Origin: Chitinophagaceae bacterium
GTDB lineage: Bacteria; Bacteroidota; Bacteroidia; Chitinophagales; Chitinophagaceae
Direction of reading: 5' to 3'
NCBI GenBank assembly: GCA_017307755.1
Contig: JAFKGQ010000003.1
Location: 124,001-188,000, forward strand
DNA: 64,000 nucleotides
The position numbers and the translations under genes are program-made. Below are positions 1 to 8,266 of the stretch, piece after piece. The stretch's first letter is position 1. The number at the start of each line of letters is the position of its first letter. The notes below the pieces were generated by a model. That model worked only from the letters and a program-made list of their open reading frames with translations, was not told where the DNA came from and made no database searches.

Positions 1-1
1 A

Positions 2-334
2 GGTGAACAGGAGGTATTGATGCATGTAGCGGACATGGCTATAGCGACCTTTGTGGCGGAGAGCGCCTTATTAAGGGCGGAGAAGCTGGTGGACCAGCGG
101 GGAGAGGCTGCCTGCTCTTTTGAATTGGATATTATGCGGACCCATCTGTACGATGCGGCCGACCTGATCCATAAGGCCGGGAAGGATGCCATCAACGCTT
201 TTGCGGATGGGGACGAGCAACGTATGATGCTGCTGGGTTTAAAACGTTTTACCAAGGTAGACCCTTTTAACAGCAAGGAGGCAAAAAGAAGAATAGCTGC
301 CAGGCTGACGGCAGACAATAAGTATCCACTATAG
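2..334 (+). CDS. acyl-CoA dehydrogenase, C-terminal end (partial)
   Basis: The reading frame is open from the first bases of the window and ends at TAG 332-334, so only the last 110 residues are present. The helical segment beginning EQEVLMHVADMAIATF and continuing into AESALLRAEK matches the extra C-terminal helical domain of Bacteroidota acyl-CoA dehydrogenases, the FAD enzymes that carry out the first oxidation step of fatty acid beta-oxidation. The catalytic and FAD-binding parts lie outside the window, so the family call rests on this tail alone. An intrinsic terminator follows at 387-420 and separates it from the amidase gene. Confidence 0.75.
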   Translation, partial: GEQEVLMHVADMAIATFVAESALLRAEKLVDQRGEAACSFELDIMRTHLYDAADLIHKAGKDAINAFADGDEQRMMLLGLKRFTKVDPFNSKEAKRRIAARLTADNKYPL

Positions 335-386
335 TCAACACGACCCCTGAGGGGATCCATAGACGAGTCAAACATGAGAGCGCGGA

Positions 387-420
387 GGCCCCCTACCAAA
401 TAAAGTAGGGCGGCCTTTTT
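387..420 (+). terminator. intrinsic terminator after acyl-CoA dehydrogenase
   Basis: A GC-rich hairpin (arms GGCC-CCCTAC and GTAGGG-C-GGCC with one bulged base, loop CAAATAAA) is followed directly by TTTTT. It lies between the acyl-CoA dehydrogenase stop codon and the start of the amidase gene. Confidence 0.8.
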
Positions 421-444
421 CGTTTACAGGTGCTATATTTGAAG

Positions 445-1629
445 ATGCGGCGAATCGTAATGTATCTTGTTTTTGTCCTCCCCGGATTGTCCGTCTCTGC
501 CCAGGACAGTGTCTGGTGGGCGCGGACCACCGGCAAATTTCCTTTTATGGAATATGGCATCGGAGAGGACAGGCTGGGCGGCGCTAAACTGGGGTTCCTC
601 GATTCGAATGTCCTGGTGAAGATTGTGGATAGCTTTTCCACTGATTACAAGATCCAGCTATCTGCGGCCCATACCGCCTATATTGCCAAGACCAGTGTCA
701 TACCTTTCCACAAACAAGCGGCCCGCCGCATAGCGCACAATACCCATCTCAGCGGCAATATAAAAGTATATGGGGATACGGCTGTCGATGTCGTCGCGGT
801 CACCCTGGATGAACGGCTACCCTATCATGCTTTTCAAATGATAGACCCCTCCCGGATCGCGGTGGATATTTTTGGCGTCACCAGCAATACGAATTGGATC
901 ACCCAACTCCGTACGGTCAAAGAGATAAAAAATACCTGGTATGAACAGGTGGAGGACGATGTGTTGCGGGTATATATCCAGCTAAAACATACCCAGCATT
1001 GGGGTTTTGGCCTGGAGTACGACAGTACGGGCCGGCGGCTGATGGTAAAGGTAAAACGACAGCCGCCGACACTGGATATCAGGAAGCTGCGGATCGCCAT
1101 CGACGCCGGTCATGGGGGCGACAACCCCGGGGCTGACGGGGTCACCAGTCATATCCTGGAGAAGGACTATACGCTGCTGATAGCAAACGAGGTGCAAAAG
1201 ACGCTGAAGAAAATGGGCGTTCAGCACGTTTTTATGACCCGGATAAAGGACACTTCGCTCTCTATGCCGGAGAGGATGGAACTGTTGAAACAATTCAACC
1301 CCCATCTGCTGATAAGCATTCATCTCAATTCCGCCAGTTCGGACACGGTGCAGGGGACAAGTACCTATTACAGGTACATCGGTTTCAGACCATTGAGCAT
1401 AGCGATATTGAACCAAATGCTTACATTAAAGCTAAAAGAATACGGGAATGTAGGAAATTTCAATTTTTCGCTCAACGGTCCCACTGATTACCCGAATGCC
1501 CTGGTGGAAGTTGCTTTTCTCAGCAACCCCGAAGACGAGAAAAAAATATTGAACCCTGTATTCCGTAAAGCCGTTGCAGGCAAGATATATCTCGGTATCG
1601 TGGACTGGTTAAATCAATTAAAACTATGA
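445..1629 (+). CDS. N-acetylmuramoyl-L-alanine amidase (Amidase_3, AmiC-like)
   Basis: Zinc-dependent amidase that cleaves the bond between N-acetylmuramic acid and L-alanine in peptidoglycan; probably periplasmic. The ATG at 445 gives a signal peptide (MRRIV, hydrophobic core, cleavage near SVSAQ). An in-frame GTG at 430 would add five residues and is less attractive. About 210 residues with AMIN-like beta character precede the Amidase_3 domain. The four zinc/catalytic positions are visible in IDAGHGG (His about 223), SHILEKDY (Glu), LLISIHLNS (His) and ALVEVAFLSN (Glu near the C-terminus). The stop codon overlaps the next start in ATGA, so the two genes are probably translationally coupled. 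Confidence 0.93.
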   Translation: MRRIVMYLVFVLPGLSVSAQDSVWWARTTGKFPFMEYGIGEDRLGGAKLGFLDSNVLVKIVDSFSTDYKIQLSAAHTAYIAKTSVIPFHKQAARRIAHNTHLSGNIKVYGDTAVDVVAVTLDERLPYHAFQMIDPSRIAVDIFGVTSNTNWITQLRTVKEIKNTWYEQVEDDVLRVYIQLKHTQHWGFGLEYDSTGRRLMVKVKRQPPTLDIRKLRIAIDAGHGGDNPGADGVTSHILEKDYTLLIANEVQKTLKKMGVQHVFMTRIKDTSLSMPERMELLKQFNPHLLISIHLNSASSDTVQGTSTYYRYIGFRPLSIAILNQMLTLKLKEYGNVGNFNFSLNGPTDYPNALVEVAFLSNPEDEKKILNPVFRKAVAGKIYLGIVDWLNQLKL

Positions 1630-2021
1630 ACGGATATCTGATGCAGGAAGCGGATATTGTTGCAGGGGAGGATAATTTTATAGAGAGCCGTTCTCCTGAG
1701 AACCAGTTCGGGGTCGTCTTTGAGGACAATGGGGAAACCGGCTATTTTTATGCAATAGAAATGGAAAAGGAAGGGGATGGGTACAGGATCCTGGATGCCC
1801 TGCATATTTATGAGGGGTCGGAATTCGGCAAGACCAACCTTAAGATCGTATGGTCGAGGGACTGGTTGAAATGCGCGCTGGTGCTGGATGGATATTGCCA
1901 CGCGATCTTTGATTTTGCCGCACAGGGCGGTTATAATATCAATGAATTCCCTCCCCTTAACAGTATATGGACAAAAGGAGGGCGAAAATTGACGAATGAA
2001 TTGATCAAGTCACTGTTCTAA
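1626..2021 (+). CDS. DUF2251-like small protein
   Basis: 131 residues, no signal peptide and no membrane segment, so probably cytoplasmic. The run SRSPENQFGVVFEDNGETG followed by YFYA resembles the DUF2251 family; function unknown. The start ATG overlaps the amidase stop by four bases (ATGA), indicating co-transcription, but nothing in the protein ties it to wall metabolism. The Dabb-domain gene follows after 12 bases on the same strand, so the three form a probable operon. Confidence 0.7.
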   Translation: MNGYLMQEADIVAGEDNFIESRSPENQFGVVFEDNGETGYFYAIEMEKEGDGYRILDALHIYEGSEFGKTNLKIVWSRDWLKCALVLDGYCHAIFDFAAQGGYNINEFPPLNSIWTKGGRKLTNELIKSLF

Positions 2022-2033
2022 TGTTATATAATT

Positions 2034-2336
2034 ATGTTCATACATCATGTTTATTTCTGGTTAAAGAACCCCGGTAGTGTAGAAGACCGTGACGCGTTGA
2101 TAGCCGGATTGAGAAAGCTGTCAAAGGTGAGCACGATCCGCGAATTCCATATCGGGGTGCCGGCGGGGACCAACAGGGATGTCATCGATACCAGTTATTC
2201 TGTAAGCTGGATGCTGAAGTTCGATACACCGGAAGACCAGGACAGCTACCAGACGGACTCTATCCATCTCCAGTTTGTAAAAGAGTGCTCGTCCTTATGG
2301 AACAAAGTGGTAGTGTACGATTCGATAGACGTGTAG
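2034..2336 (+). CDS. Dabb (stress-responsive alpha/beta barrel) domain protein
   Basis: 100 residues, a full-length single Dabb domain. The start MFIHHVYFWLKNP, the mid-region IREFHIGVPAGTNR and the end LWNKVVVYDS follow the usual pattern of this dimeric ferredoxin-like fold, whose members include stress proteins and small enzymes or binding proteins. No catalytic assignment is possible from the sequence. It is the last gene of the plus-strand set starting with the amidase and converges on the glycan genes that start at 2907 on the other strand. Confidence 0.88.
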   Translation: MFIHHVYFWLKNPGSVEDRDALIAGLRKLSKVSTIREFHIGVPAGTNRDVIDTSYSVSWMLKFDTPEDQDSYQTDSIHLQFVKECSSLWNKVVVYDSIDV

Positions 2337-2361
2337 AAGAATAGGGCCGTCCCCGGCGGGG

Positions 2362-2907
2362 TCATCCGGCTACCTTGTTTTCCCGATGCTCGATAAGGTG
2401 TGCGTAGACCTTGTGCATGCTTTGGCTGGGCCGGAGCTCCAGGTATTGATATTCGTGTCCTTTAACGATGATGGTTTTAATAAAGGACCAGTTCATTTTT
2501 TTGTAAAATTTCAATAACCTGTGGTTGTCCGTTCTTACAAAGGTTCGTAGAAGATCGAACTTCAGGGTTTTGAAATAGAGGTCCATCACCACGGTGAAAG
2601 TATCCATCGCATATGGCATCCCGATGATCCTCGTCAGGTCGAAAGTACCTCTGCCATAGTCCATAGAATTGGTGGCGGGGTCATAATCAAAAAAGAAATT
2701 GATCCCAATCACCTCGCCTCTTTTGTTTTTTATGATAAGACCGGCCTCGTCTTCTCTTTCCTCATATTTTTTTAACCAGGCTATCTGCTCTTCAGAATAG
2801 TTGCGGATAATATCATCCAGGTATTCTATGCCGTATGGATATATGTCGATCGTTCTGCCATAGAACACGTTCGAACGCAGAAAGGTCATCTTTTCTTTAA
2901 AAGTCAT
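2362..2907 (-). CDS. GNAT-like N-acetyltransferase in a glycan gene set
   Basis: 181 residues. The segment RTFVRTDNHRLLKFYKKMNW has the layout of GNAT motif B, where residues near an Asn and a Tyr hold acetyl-CoA and the product side of the fold; IGINFFFDYDP may be the beta4 core. Family assignment is therefore probable but not certain. It is the third gene of a minus-strand set, and its start overlaps the end of the GT2 gene by 11 bases. This suggests an acyl-donor role in modifying an amino sugar on a surface glycan (inference). Confidence 0.6.
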   Translation of the reverse strand: MTFKEKMTFLRSNVFYGRTIDIYPYGIEYLDDIIRNYSEEQIAWLKKYEEREDEAGLIIKNKRGEVIGINFFFDYDPATNSMDYGRGTFDLTRIIGMPYAMDTFTVVMDLYFKTLKFDLLRTFVRTDNHRLLKFYKKMNWSFIKTIIVKGHEYQYLELRPSQSMHKVYAHLIEHRENKVAG

Positions 2908-3919
2908 TGATATAAGTTTTGGTATGATTAATATAAGAAGATGTTTTCCGCCGCTGCAGAAGCGCCTTCAGTACCCGGGGAAAGAAATACAAATTCTGCC
3001 GGCTGCCTGCATGTGTCCAAAGCCATTTCATTTCCTTTGGATTCAGATAAGAGGTGTTTCCCTTTTGCACCTGGGTGATGACGAGGTCCTGTAGCTTTTT
3101 AAGACAGCCGTCGTACCTGTAATCATTGAGGAGGACCAGGTGTTCCGACCCCGTCTGGCGCAGCTTGTTTTTCCATAGGCGGCGCAGCATCAGCTCTTTT
3201 TTATACATATAAAAGAGGCTTTTACTAAAGCTGGAGCTATGGTGACGCATGAGGACACGTGTCTCCGGCGCGTCCAGCCAGGCGAAAGAAAGGCCCTGGG
3301 CGGCGGCCCGCAGGCAATAATCATAATCTTCCACTCCTTGCAGGGTTTCCCGGAAAGGACCGAGTGTATTGACCGCATGGCGGGTGAACAGGGCGCAACC
3401 CAGCTCAAAGATATTTTTTTCCACCAGGGCCATGAGAATGGGAAGTCCGCTGCCGGAAATTTTGGGCATCCAGGCTTCAGTGCGTCCATCCCAGCGATTG
3501 AGAAAAAGTTCCCCTGGCTCGTGGTCCATGAAATATCGCACTTCTCCATAGACGATGTCGGTACCGGTATGTTCTTCCAGATATGCTTTTTGCCGGCTGA
3601 ACTTAAAAGGTTCCAGCAGGTCGCCGGCTTCCAGGAATTGGATATAATCACCTTTAGCCTGTTCCAATCCCCTGTTGCGCGCCGCAGGTTGACCCTGGTT
3701 ACGCTGATAGAAGTAGTTGATACGTGGATCGAGTGCAGTATATTGACGTGCGACGGCGGCTGTCGAATCCGTTGATCCGTCGTCGATGATCCAGCATTCC
3801 CAGTCGGTGCAATCCTGCTCCTCCAGGCTTTGCAACGCCTCTCCCAACAGACGGCCATAGTTATAGCAGGGGATGATCACCGTGATCAAAGGCTTCAGGC
3901 CTGTTTTTCCGGTAGCCAT
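2897..3919 (-). CDS. glycosyltransferase family 2
   Basis: 340 residues with the GT-A nucleotide-sugar binding start VIIPCYNYGRLLGEALQSL and DDGSTDST at about residues 14-55. It should transfer a sugar from a nucleotide donor to a lipid-linked or surface glycan acceptor in the cytoplasm. The usual metal-binding DxD segment (commonly FLDADD) reads FLEAGDLL, so the first Asp is Glu and the second position is Gly. The remaining Asp may shift the metal site or lower activity. The start overlaps the previous gene by 25 bases and the end overlaps the next by 11, typical of a tightly coupled operon. Confidence 0.92.
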   Translation of the reverse strand: MATGKTGLKPLITVIIPCYNYGRLLGEALQSLEEQDCTDWECWIIDDGSTDSTAAVARQYTALDPRINYFYQRNQGQPAARNRGLEQAKGDYIQFLEAGDLLEPFKFSRQKAYLEEHTGTDIVYGEVRYFMDHEPGELFLNRWDGRTEAWMPKISGSGLPILMALVEKNIFELGCALFTRHAVNTLGPFRETLQGVEDYDYCLRAAAQGLSFAWLDAPETRVLMRHHSSSFSKSLFYMYKKELMLRRLWKNKLRQTGSEHLVLLNDYRYDGCLKKLQDLVITQVQKGNTSYLNPKEMKWLWTHAGSRQNLYFFPRVLKALLQRRKTSSYINHTKTYINDF

Positions 3920-4947
3920 TTTTTCAAAGAGGTTTTGAGGTTTATAGAAGTTATCTTTTTCAATCGTACGGACAGAATGTCTTTGAATTGCCGGACCTTT
4001 TTTTGATAATAGGGCATCGGGGGTGGAGGGGGTTGCCGGGCGGCAAGAAACTGTTGGTGGGCGGCGACATAGTGACAGGGCATGGCGGAATATTTCGTGT
4101 ATTGGGTCTGCAGTATCCTTTGTTCGTAAGTGCGATAAAGGTTTTGCAGATCCACCCGCTGCTCCATCGTAAAGCGGGTGTAGTCATAGTGAAGTTTGGG
4201 AACAGCGGGTTTAAAGCCGCTGAAGTGATAGAAGACCAACGGCTCTCCTGATTCCAGGTAGAGGAGGCCCTCTGTTTCACGAAGAGATCTTTCGTGAAGA
4301 TTCCAGGGACCCATGTTATAACCCGGGTGTTTCAGGATGGCGACTCCCTCGAAATATAAAGGTGCAAAATTGATCCACAGCTGGTCGGTGAAGAGGCCCC
4401 GGGCGGGATTGTCATAACCTTTCTGATAGGTCCTTTCACGCCACCATCTTAAGAAGCGTAGTGTTTCGGTGGTTTTTTTCAATGCCAGGAACCCCAGGTT
4501 GTAGAGCCCATAATTCAGGAACAAAGGCTCGTCCGGGGAGAGGCCATCCATCGGAATAGGGGAAAGAATATGTGGCGTCAGTACAATGTTGTGTTCGGAG
4601 AGGAGATGATCTACGGCTTCGAGAGGGCTATATATAAGGGTGTCAGGGTCCATATAGATCACCCGCTCGGCTTTTCGCTGCCCGAAAAGATATTCGAAGA
4701 AGGATGGTTTTACACAGGCGCTCAATTCGAGGATGGAATACTTTTGGGAAAGGATATTTATCCTGGGTTCCATCTGCGCTACTTCTATTATTTCAAAGCC
4801 GAAGTCCTGGTAGGGAATGGAAGGGTCTTTTTTGTCGACGAGGCCAATGAGAAAGGTCCAATCCGGCTGGAATTGCCGGGCGGAATCGGCCAGGACTTTT
4901 GCCTGCGCCAGGTAGTTGTTTGAACAAAGCGTAAATAGGAGGTTCAT
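3895..4947 (-). CDS. GT-A fold glycosyltransferase (GT8-like)
   Basis: 350 residues. The N-terminus NLLFTLCSNNYLAQAKVLADS and the motif ERVIYMDPDTLIY (a DxD metal/sugar-nucleotide site near residue 97) match GT8-type transferases found in Bacteroidota O-antigen and capsule loci. A later FYHFSGFKP stretch fits the conserved His-rich end of such enzymes. It is the first gene of the minus-strand glycan set and shares a 110-bp divergent spacer with the glycosyltransferase at 5058. Donor and acceptor cannot be read from the sequence. Confidence 0.82.
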   Translation of the reverse strand: MNLLFTLCSNNYLAQAKVLADSARQFQPDWTFLIGLVDKKDPSIPYQDFGFEIIEVAQMEPRINILSQKYSILELSACVKPSFFEYLFGQRKAERVIYMDPDTLIYSPLEAVDHLLSEHNIVLTPHILSPIPMDGLSPDEPLFLNYGLYNLGFLALKKTTETLRFLRWWRERTYQKGYDNPARGLFTDQLWINFAPLYFEGVAILKHPGYNMGPWNLHERSLRETEGLLYLESGEPLVFYHFSGFKPAVPKLHYDYTRFTMEQRVDLQNLYRTYEQRILQTQYTKYSAMPCHYVAAHQQFLAARQPPPPPMPYYQKKVRQFKDILSVRLKKITSINLKTSLKKWLPEKQA

Positions 4948-5057
4948 TCTTTAAGGGAGTGTTATTGAAAATAACTATTTATTTCCCCGGTATGGATTAA
5001 ATAATTGTGAAGACCGTTGAGGTCAGGCTGGCTTAATATTTGCTTTTTTGAGGATGT

Positions 5058-6047
5058 TTGAAAACTGTAATAACCATCATCGTAACCTACAATGGTCTCA
5101 AATGGATAGACGGCTGTCTGAAAAGTGTGAAGGACAGTATTTATCCCAGCCGTATACATGTTATTGACAACGGTTCGACGGACGGTACCATTGCTTTTAT
5201 CCGGGGGCATTATCCTGAGGTGCAATTGACGCTGTCTTCCCGCAACCTGGGTTTTGGCCAGGCGAACAATCTGGGGATGAGGCAGGCCCTGGACGAAGGC
5301 GTTGACTATGTGTTCTTATTGAATCAGGATGCCTTTGTAGAGCCGGGGACCATCGGCGCCCTGATAGACGCGCATGTTAAAGACCCTTCACTGGGCATTA
5401 TCAGTCCTTTGCATCTCAATGGCAAGGGCAATGGCATGGACGCCAATTTCCTGGAATATTTTCTTCGAAGCGCTGTGGGAGAATGGGTGGAAGCGATCCT
5501 GCTGGAGAAGGACAGACATTCTCTGATACGGACGGACTTTGTCAATGCGGCAGCCTGGCTGGTCACGGCCAGCACGCTGCAAAGAGCGGGGGGCTTCGAC
5601 CCCATCTTCTTTCATTATGGGGAGGACGACAATTATGCGCAGCGCGTGCGGTACTGGGATATGGGGATAGGCGTTTTTACGGGAGCCAGGATCCGGCATG
5701 GCCGGGAGTCGCGCTCCGGAGCTGTCACTCTCTCACAGCAAATGAAAAAAGAGTGGGTACGTATCCTGATATGGGCGTGTGATGTTCGCCGGAAAGGGTA
5801 TCGTGCTTTTGTCCTTCGCCGAACATTACGGCATGGCATGCGAGCAGTGCTGGCCGTATGTGCGTTAAACATACCGTTGTCCAGGTATCATTTTGTGCTG
5901 GCTTCCCGGACGCTCGGGCATATGGGCAGGATCGGACGCTGCCGTCGCCGGTCAGTGGAGGGTGGGTGGTGGGACCGTGTTTTTAAGCCAGCTCCGCAGC
6001 AGCAGCATCGTCTACAAACCAATGAAGCTCCCCTGCCTGGGGCCTGA
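5058..6047 (+). CDS. glycosyltransferase family 2 (rhamnosyltransferase-like)
   Basis: 329 residues, GT2 of the WbbL/rhamnosyltransferase type. ITIIVTYNGLKWIDGCLKS, IDNGSTDGT, NLGFGQANNLGM and the DxD-like segment FLLNQDAF are all present; FFHYGEDDNYAQRVR carries the catalytic-base ED motif. The start must be TTG at 5058: an in-frame TGA lies at 5049-5051 and no other start codon fits before the conserved core. The last 22 codons overlap the opposing pgl gene by 65 bases, so the basic Gln/Arg-rich tail is probably not conserved. Confidence 0.9.
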   Translation: MKTVITIIVTYNGLKWIDGCLKSVKDSIYPSRIHVIDNGSTDGTIAFIRGHYPEVQLTLSSRNLGFGQANNLGMRQALDEGVDYVFLLNQDAFVEPGTIGALIDAHVKDPSLGIISPLHLNGKGNGMDANFLEYFLRSAVGEWVEAILLEKDRHSLIRTDFVNAAAWLVTASTLQRAGGFDPIFFHYGEDDNYAQRVRYWDMGIGVFTGARIRHGRESRSGAVTLSQQMKKEWVRILIWACDVRRKGYRAFVLRRTLRHGMRAVLAVCALNIPLSRYHFVLASRTLGHMGRIGRCRRRSVEGGWWDRVFKPAPQQQHRLQTNEAPLPGA

Positions 6048-6705
6048 TGGTCTGCGACGGGTATAGGTCCGGGTTATATTCCCCGTTTAATACTTCTTTT
6101 AACGCATGGGCTTTTTTTGCTCCGGTGGTCAGGAAAGCGATGCGCGCGGCCCTGTTGACGATGGGGCGGGTCAGGGTAATGCGATACATATCCTGCGCTT
6201 TCAGAAAAAAAGAGGTTGTCCAGACTTTTTCTTCGTGTACCACGGCTGTTCCCGGGAAGAGGGAGAGCGTATGGCCGTCATCGCCCATGCCCAGCAGGAC
6301 AAGGTCAAAGCTGGGGCCTGTCTCTCCAAAATATTGATGCAGTATCTTTTCATATTCGATGGCAGACTGCTCCGGGGAGATGTCGGTGCGCATGATGTGG
6401 ATCTGCGCTGCCGGCACCGGTACAAAGTTTAATAATGTGTCGTAAGCCATCTTTGCGTTGTTACGGCTGTCCTGGAAAGGGACGGCCCGTTCGTCGCCCC
6501 AGAAGATATGCAGTTTTGACCAGTCGATCTGTTCCTTATAAGGTGCTGCGGCCAGCAGTTTGTGCAGGCGCTCCGGTGTGCTGCCTCCGGAGAGGGCGAT
6601 GGTAAACCTGGGGTGTTGTTGCAGGGTATCGGCGATGATATCCACGATCCATCCCGCAACGGCTTCGCTAAGCGCTTCGGCGTCCTTGTATTTGTGTAGC
6701 TCCAC
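5983..6705 (-). CDS. pgl: 6-phosphogluconolactonase
   Basis: 240 residues, full length for the DevB/Pgl family. It hydrolyses 6-phosphogluconolactone to 6-phosphogluconate, the second step of the oxidative pentose phosphate pathway. ALSGGSTPERLHKLL binds the phosphate and HIFWGDERAVP is the family signature. The start codon is GTG at 6705, giving MELHKYKDAEAL. It is the last gene of gnd-zwf-pgl on the minus strand, 34 bases after zwf. Its 3' end overlaps the opposing glycosyltransferase by 65 bases. Confidence 0.96.
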   Translation of the reverse strand: MELHKYKDAEALSEAVAGWIVDIIADTLQQHPRFTIALSGGSTPERLHKLLAAAPYKEQIDWSKLHIFWGDERAVPFQDSRNNAKMAYDTLLNFVPVPAAQIHIMRTDISPEQSAIEYEKILHQYFGETGPSFDLVLLGMGDDGHTLSLFPGTAVVHEEKVWTTSFFLKAQDMYRITLTRPIVNRAARIAFLTTGAKKAHALKEVLNGEYNPDLYPSQTIRPQAGELHWFVDDAAAAELA

Positions 6706-6739
6706 GAGCGATGTTTTTATATGTTATTATACTGCCTGC

Positions 6740-8236
6740 TTATTGCACCGGCACGGTGATCCAGTTATGTCCGTCCCTCGCGATAAGGGCTTCTACGTCC
6801 TCGGGTCCCCAGCTATCAGGTGTATAGTTGGGAAAATCCACGGGAGGGCGGCTTTCCCAGGTTTCCAGGATAGGCATGACGATCTTCCAGGCGGCCTCCA
6901 CCTGGTCGGCGCGCATGAACAACGTGGGGTTGCCTTCCATGACGTCCAGCAGCAATGTTTCATAAGCCTCGGGCTCATGCGTGGAGTCGGATTTGAAGAT
7001 CATATCCACGGGGTCCAGGTTCATGGATTGGCCGGGACGTTTAGCTTGGAAGCGCAGACGGACTTCCATTTCGGGCTGTATGCTGATGGTCAGCCGATTG
7101 GCACGCCATGTGTCCGCCGCTTCCGGAGGGAATGCGTAATTTGGCGCTGTTTTGAACTGGATGGTGATATTGGTCGTCTTCTGGTTCATCCGTTTGCCTG
7201 TACGGACATAGAAGGGGACGCCCTGCCAGCGCCAATTGTCGATGTAGAACTTGACGGCGGCGAATGTTTCGATGGAAGAATTGGGGTTTACGCTTTTTTC
7301 CTGTTTGTAACCCGGGACTTTTTGTCCTTTCATCCAGCCTTCACCATATTGCCCCCGTACCGCGCAGTGGTTGACGTCTTCCTTGGTGATCTTGCGGATG
7401 GCGTTGAGCACGTCCACTTTTTTATTACGGATTTCGTTGGCCTCGAAGGAGACGGGCGCTTCCATCGCGACCATACACATCAGTTGAAGGATATGGTTCT
7501 GGACCATGTCCCGGAGGGCGCCTGACTGCTCATAATAGCCGCCCCGGCCTTCCACGCCTACTGTTTCGGCGGCCGTGATCTGGACGGACTCGATATAGTT
7601 GCGATTCCAGATGGGCTCGAACAGGGCATTGGCAAAACGAAGGGAGAGGATGTTCTGTACCGACTCTTTCCCAAGGTAGTGGTCGATGCGATAGATCTGC
7701 TCTTCCTTGAACATGGTCATCAACAGTTCATTCAGTTCATGGGCGCTCTTCAGGTCGTGACCAAATGGCTTTTCGATGACGACGCGTGTCTGGCGCGTAT
7801 CGGAGCAGAGGTTCAGACCGCCCAGTTTTTTTGCGATGTCGGGCATCAGCTGAGGGGCCACGGAGAGATAGAAGATCACATTGGGGTGTTCGCCGAACTC
7901 TTCCTCTTTCTTTTTTACCACTTCGGCTATTTTTTGGTAGTCGTCTTCTTTTTCCGCGTCCATCTGCAGGTAGGACACGTGCTGGGAAAACTCATCCCAT
8001 TGTCCGTTGGGTTCGCCTTTCCGGCGGCTGAATTGCTGAATGCCGTCCAGGAGGCGGCTGCGGTAATCCTCGTCGTTGTATTTGCTGCGACCGATGCCGA
8101 TGATGCTGAATTTTTCGGGCATCCAACCATCGATGGCGAGATTATATAAAGCTGGGGAAAGCTTTCTGAAGTTCAGGTCACCGCTGCCCCCGAAAATGAA
8201 GATGAGGGAGGCTGGCGGTCTTTTATGGTTTTGCAT
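6740..8236 (-). CDS. zwf: glucose-6-phosphate 1-dehydrogenase
   Basis: 498 residues, normal length. It oxidises glucose 6-phosphate to the lactone and yields NADPH. The nucleotide-binding start [17 protein letters not shown] is the family form of the GxSGDL motif, and [10 protein letters not shown] carries the catalytic His and Lys signature. It sits between gnd (30-bp gap) and pgl (34-bp gap), which puts all three oxidative pentose phosphate enzymes in one transcription unit. Confidence 0.98.
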   Translation of the reverse strand: MQNHKRPPASLIFIFGGSGDLNFRKLSPALYNLAIDGWMPEKFSIIGIGRSKYNDEDYRSRLLDGIQQFSRRKGEPNGQWDEFSQHVSYLQMDAEKEDDYQKIAEVVKKKEEEFGEHPNVIFYLSVAPQLMPDIAKKLGGLNLCSDTRQTRVVIEKPFGHDLKSAHELNELLMTMFKEEQIYRIDHYLGKESVQNILSLRFANALFEPIWNRNYIESVQITAAETVGVEGRGGYYEQSGALRDMVQNHILQLMCMVAMEAPVSFEANEIRNKKVDVLNAIRKITKEDVNHCAVRGQYGEGWMKGQKVPGYKQEKSVNPNSSIETFAAVKFYIDNWRWQGVPFYVRTGKRMNQKTTNITIQFKTAPNYAFPPEAADTWRANRLTISIQPEMEVRLRFQAKRPGQSMNLDPVDMIFKSDSTHEPEAYETLLLDVMEGNPTLFMRADQVEAAWKIVMPILETWESRPPVDFPNYTPDSWGPEDVEALIARDGHNWITVPVQ

Positions 8237-8266
8237 ATACTATCTGTTGATCCGCTAATTAAATAT

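Noticed and set aside
3190..3858. 222-aa minus-strand frame inside the GT2 gene
   Set aside because: It overlaps the conserved GT2 coding frame, and its peptide is rich in Ser, Pro and Trp without a domain.
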